Of a DNA stretch of 6,416 nucleotides, positions 5,800 to 6,416 are shown one piece after another (within the stretch, counting starts at the first letter, position 1; every line of letters begins with the position of its first letter). The stretch is from Gemmatimonadota bacterium (lineage in GTDB: Bacteria > Gemmatimonadota > Gemmatimonadetes > Longimicrobiales > Longimicrobiaceae): NCBI GenBank assembly GCA_019348265.1, contig JAHWJV010000213.1, positions 1-6,416 on the forward strand. The letters run 5' to 3'. The notes below the pieces were generated by a model, which ran no database searches, was not told where the DNA came from, and saw only the letters and a list, made by a program, of their open reading frames with translations. Position numbers and translations under genes: made by a program.

Positions 5800-6221
5800 T
5801 CGAGCGTCGCTTCGACCTGGATGTCGACGCCGGTGAGAGCCCTGGAAACCGGGCAGCCGACCTTGGTGTCCTGCGCCGCCTTGTCGAGGGTGGCCGCGTC
5901 AATCCCGGGCACCTTCGCGCGCACCCTCAGGCGCATCGTCGTGATAGTGGGCTTCCCGTCGATGAAGTCGAGCGTGCACGCGGCGTCGGTCTGCACGCGC
6001 TCGGCCGGGGTTCCCGCCTTCTCCAGATCCGCTGAGAGGGCCATGCTGTAGCAGGCGGCCTCGGCGGCCGCCAGCAGCTCCTCGGGGTTCGTTCCCGGCG
6101 CGTGCTCGAAGCGCGTTCCGAACGAATACGACGCGCCCACGGCGCCACTCTCACCGCTGAAGCTTCCCTTCCCGCCCTTCAGGCCACCTTCCCAGGTGGC
6201 GCTCGCGTTACGCGTCGGCAT
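5796..6221 (-). CDS. osmC: OsmC-type organic peroxide reductase
   Basis: A cytoplasmic thiol peroxidase that reduces organic and inorganic hydroperoxides, in some bacteria induced by osmotic stress. The 141 residues match E. coli OsmC in size and layout: the N-terminal MPTRNASATWEGGLKGGKG, Arg37 in FGTRFEH, GTNPEELLAAAEAACYSMALS with peroxidatic Cys57, and VGCPVSRALTGVDIQVEATLE with resolving Cys123. These correspond to E. coli Arg39, Cys59 and Cys125 by position. The TNPEELL and GCPVSRAL wording favours the OsmC branch over Ohr. The ATG at 6221 has an excellent Shine-Dalgarno, AGGAG at 6232-6228 with a 6-base spacer. Its TGA overlaps the GTG of pncB by four bases. It lies 104 bases after the VOC gene on the same strand, and no clear promoter is visible in that gap. 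Confidence 0.95.
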   Translation of the reverse strand: MPTRNASATWEGGLKGGKGSFSGESGAVGASYSFGTRFEHAPGTNPEELLAAAEAACYSMALSADLEKAGTPAERVQTDAACTLDFIDGKPTITTMRLRVRAKVPGIDAATLDKAAQDTKVGCPVSRALTGVDIQVEATLE

Positions 6222-6227
6222 CTTCGG

Positions 6228-6232
6228 CTCCT
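6228..6232 (-). promoter_or_regulatory. Ribosome binding site of osmC
   Basis: AGGAG on the minus strand, 6 bases before ATG at 6221. This is the strongest Shine-Dalgarno of the right-hand gene group and fixes the osmC start. Confidence 0.8.
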
Positions 6233-6325
6233 ATCCCGCTCGAGTCCAAGAACACGCGGGCGCAGAGCGCCGCGCAGAGGGGGTGGCGCGGTGCAAGATT
6301 GGTGCGTAACCGTGCGCTCGGTGAA

Positions 6326-6403
6326 CTAAGGCTCGGTGGTGACGCCCCAGATCTGGGGTGTGGTGAGCTCTACGCTGTTGCCGGCGGGGTCGCGGAGGTA
6401 TAG
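6326..6403 (-). CDS. VOC/glyoxalase-fold protein, C-terminal fragment
   Basis: The last 25 codons and stop (TAG at 6328-6326) of a gene whose start lies beyond the contig end. The visible tail LYLRDPAGNSVELTTPQIWG contains the (F/L)RDPAGNxVEL signature that closes vicinal-oxygen-chelate proteins such as glyoxalase I, fosfomycin-resistance and extradiol dioxygenase relatives. The Glu of VEL is usually a metal ligand. The fragment is too short to tell which member it is. Sequence beyond 6403 matches an Illumina adapter and should not be used, although it happens to stay open in frame. It is upstream of osmC on the same strand, possibly the first visible gene of that operon. Confidence 0.8.
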   Translation of the reverse strand, partial: LYLRDPAGNSVELTTPQIWGVTTEP

Positions 6404-6416
6404 AGATCGGAAGAGC
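6404..6416. other. Illumina adapter remnant at contig end
   Basis: The final 13 bases, AGATCGGAAGAGC, are identical to the conserved core of Illumina TruSeq-type adapters and sit exactly at the end of the sequence in the read-through orientation. This is almost certainly untrimmed adapter joined to genomic DNA at 6403, not biology. Confidence 0.9.

Overview
The window is a GC-rich bacterial chromosomal fragment from the end of a contig. The gene styles point to an environmental bacterium in or near Gemmatimonadota: an EGY-like site-2 protease, a small conserved protein beginning MARHNREGKG, and a rho gene with a GTG start. That assignment rests on recall of protein style, not a search, so it is tentative. 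The last 13 bases exactly match the common Illumina adapter core, so the true genomic sequence most likely ends at 6403.

Layout: bases 1-1879 hold a minus-strand group read leftwards: a multi-pass zinc site-2 protease (1879-731), a small conserved protein of unknown function (651-289), and the start of a membrane histidine kinase cut by the window edge (210-1). A divergent intergenic region (1880-2040) with two short palindromes separates it from rho on the plus strand (2041-3292). Rho is complete and well conserved but carries one extra G at 2632/2633, which breaks the frame just after the ATP-binding P-loop. A sequencing or assembly error is the simplest explanation.

Rho converges on a second minus-strand group: a truncated VOC (glyoxalase-fold) protein at the right edge, an OsmC-type peroxiredoxin (6221-5796), nicotinate phosphoribosyltransferase (5799-4312, overlapping osmC by four bases), and a 281-residue pentapeptide-repeat protein (4251-3406). 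The first three suggest detoxification, peroxide defence and NAD salvage. The pentapeptide protein folds as a beta-helix and its target is unknown.

The most unusual structure lies between the two convergent genes (3284-3414). It is a nested, nearly symmetrical palindrome: a 15-bp perfect hairpin flanked by inverted arms of heptamer-like GGGAACA repeats. Each arm is a G-quadruplex-type motif on the sense strand of the gene that enters it. An identical 18-bp arm sequence supplies the last two codons and the stop (Lys-Gly-stop) of both genes. It looks like a mobile or spreading intergenic repeat used as a two-way transcription end.
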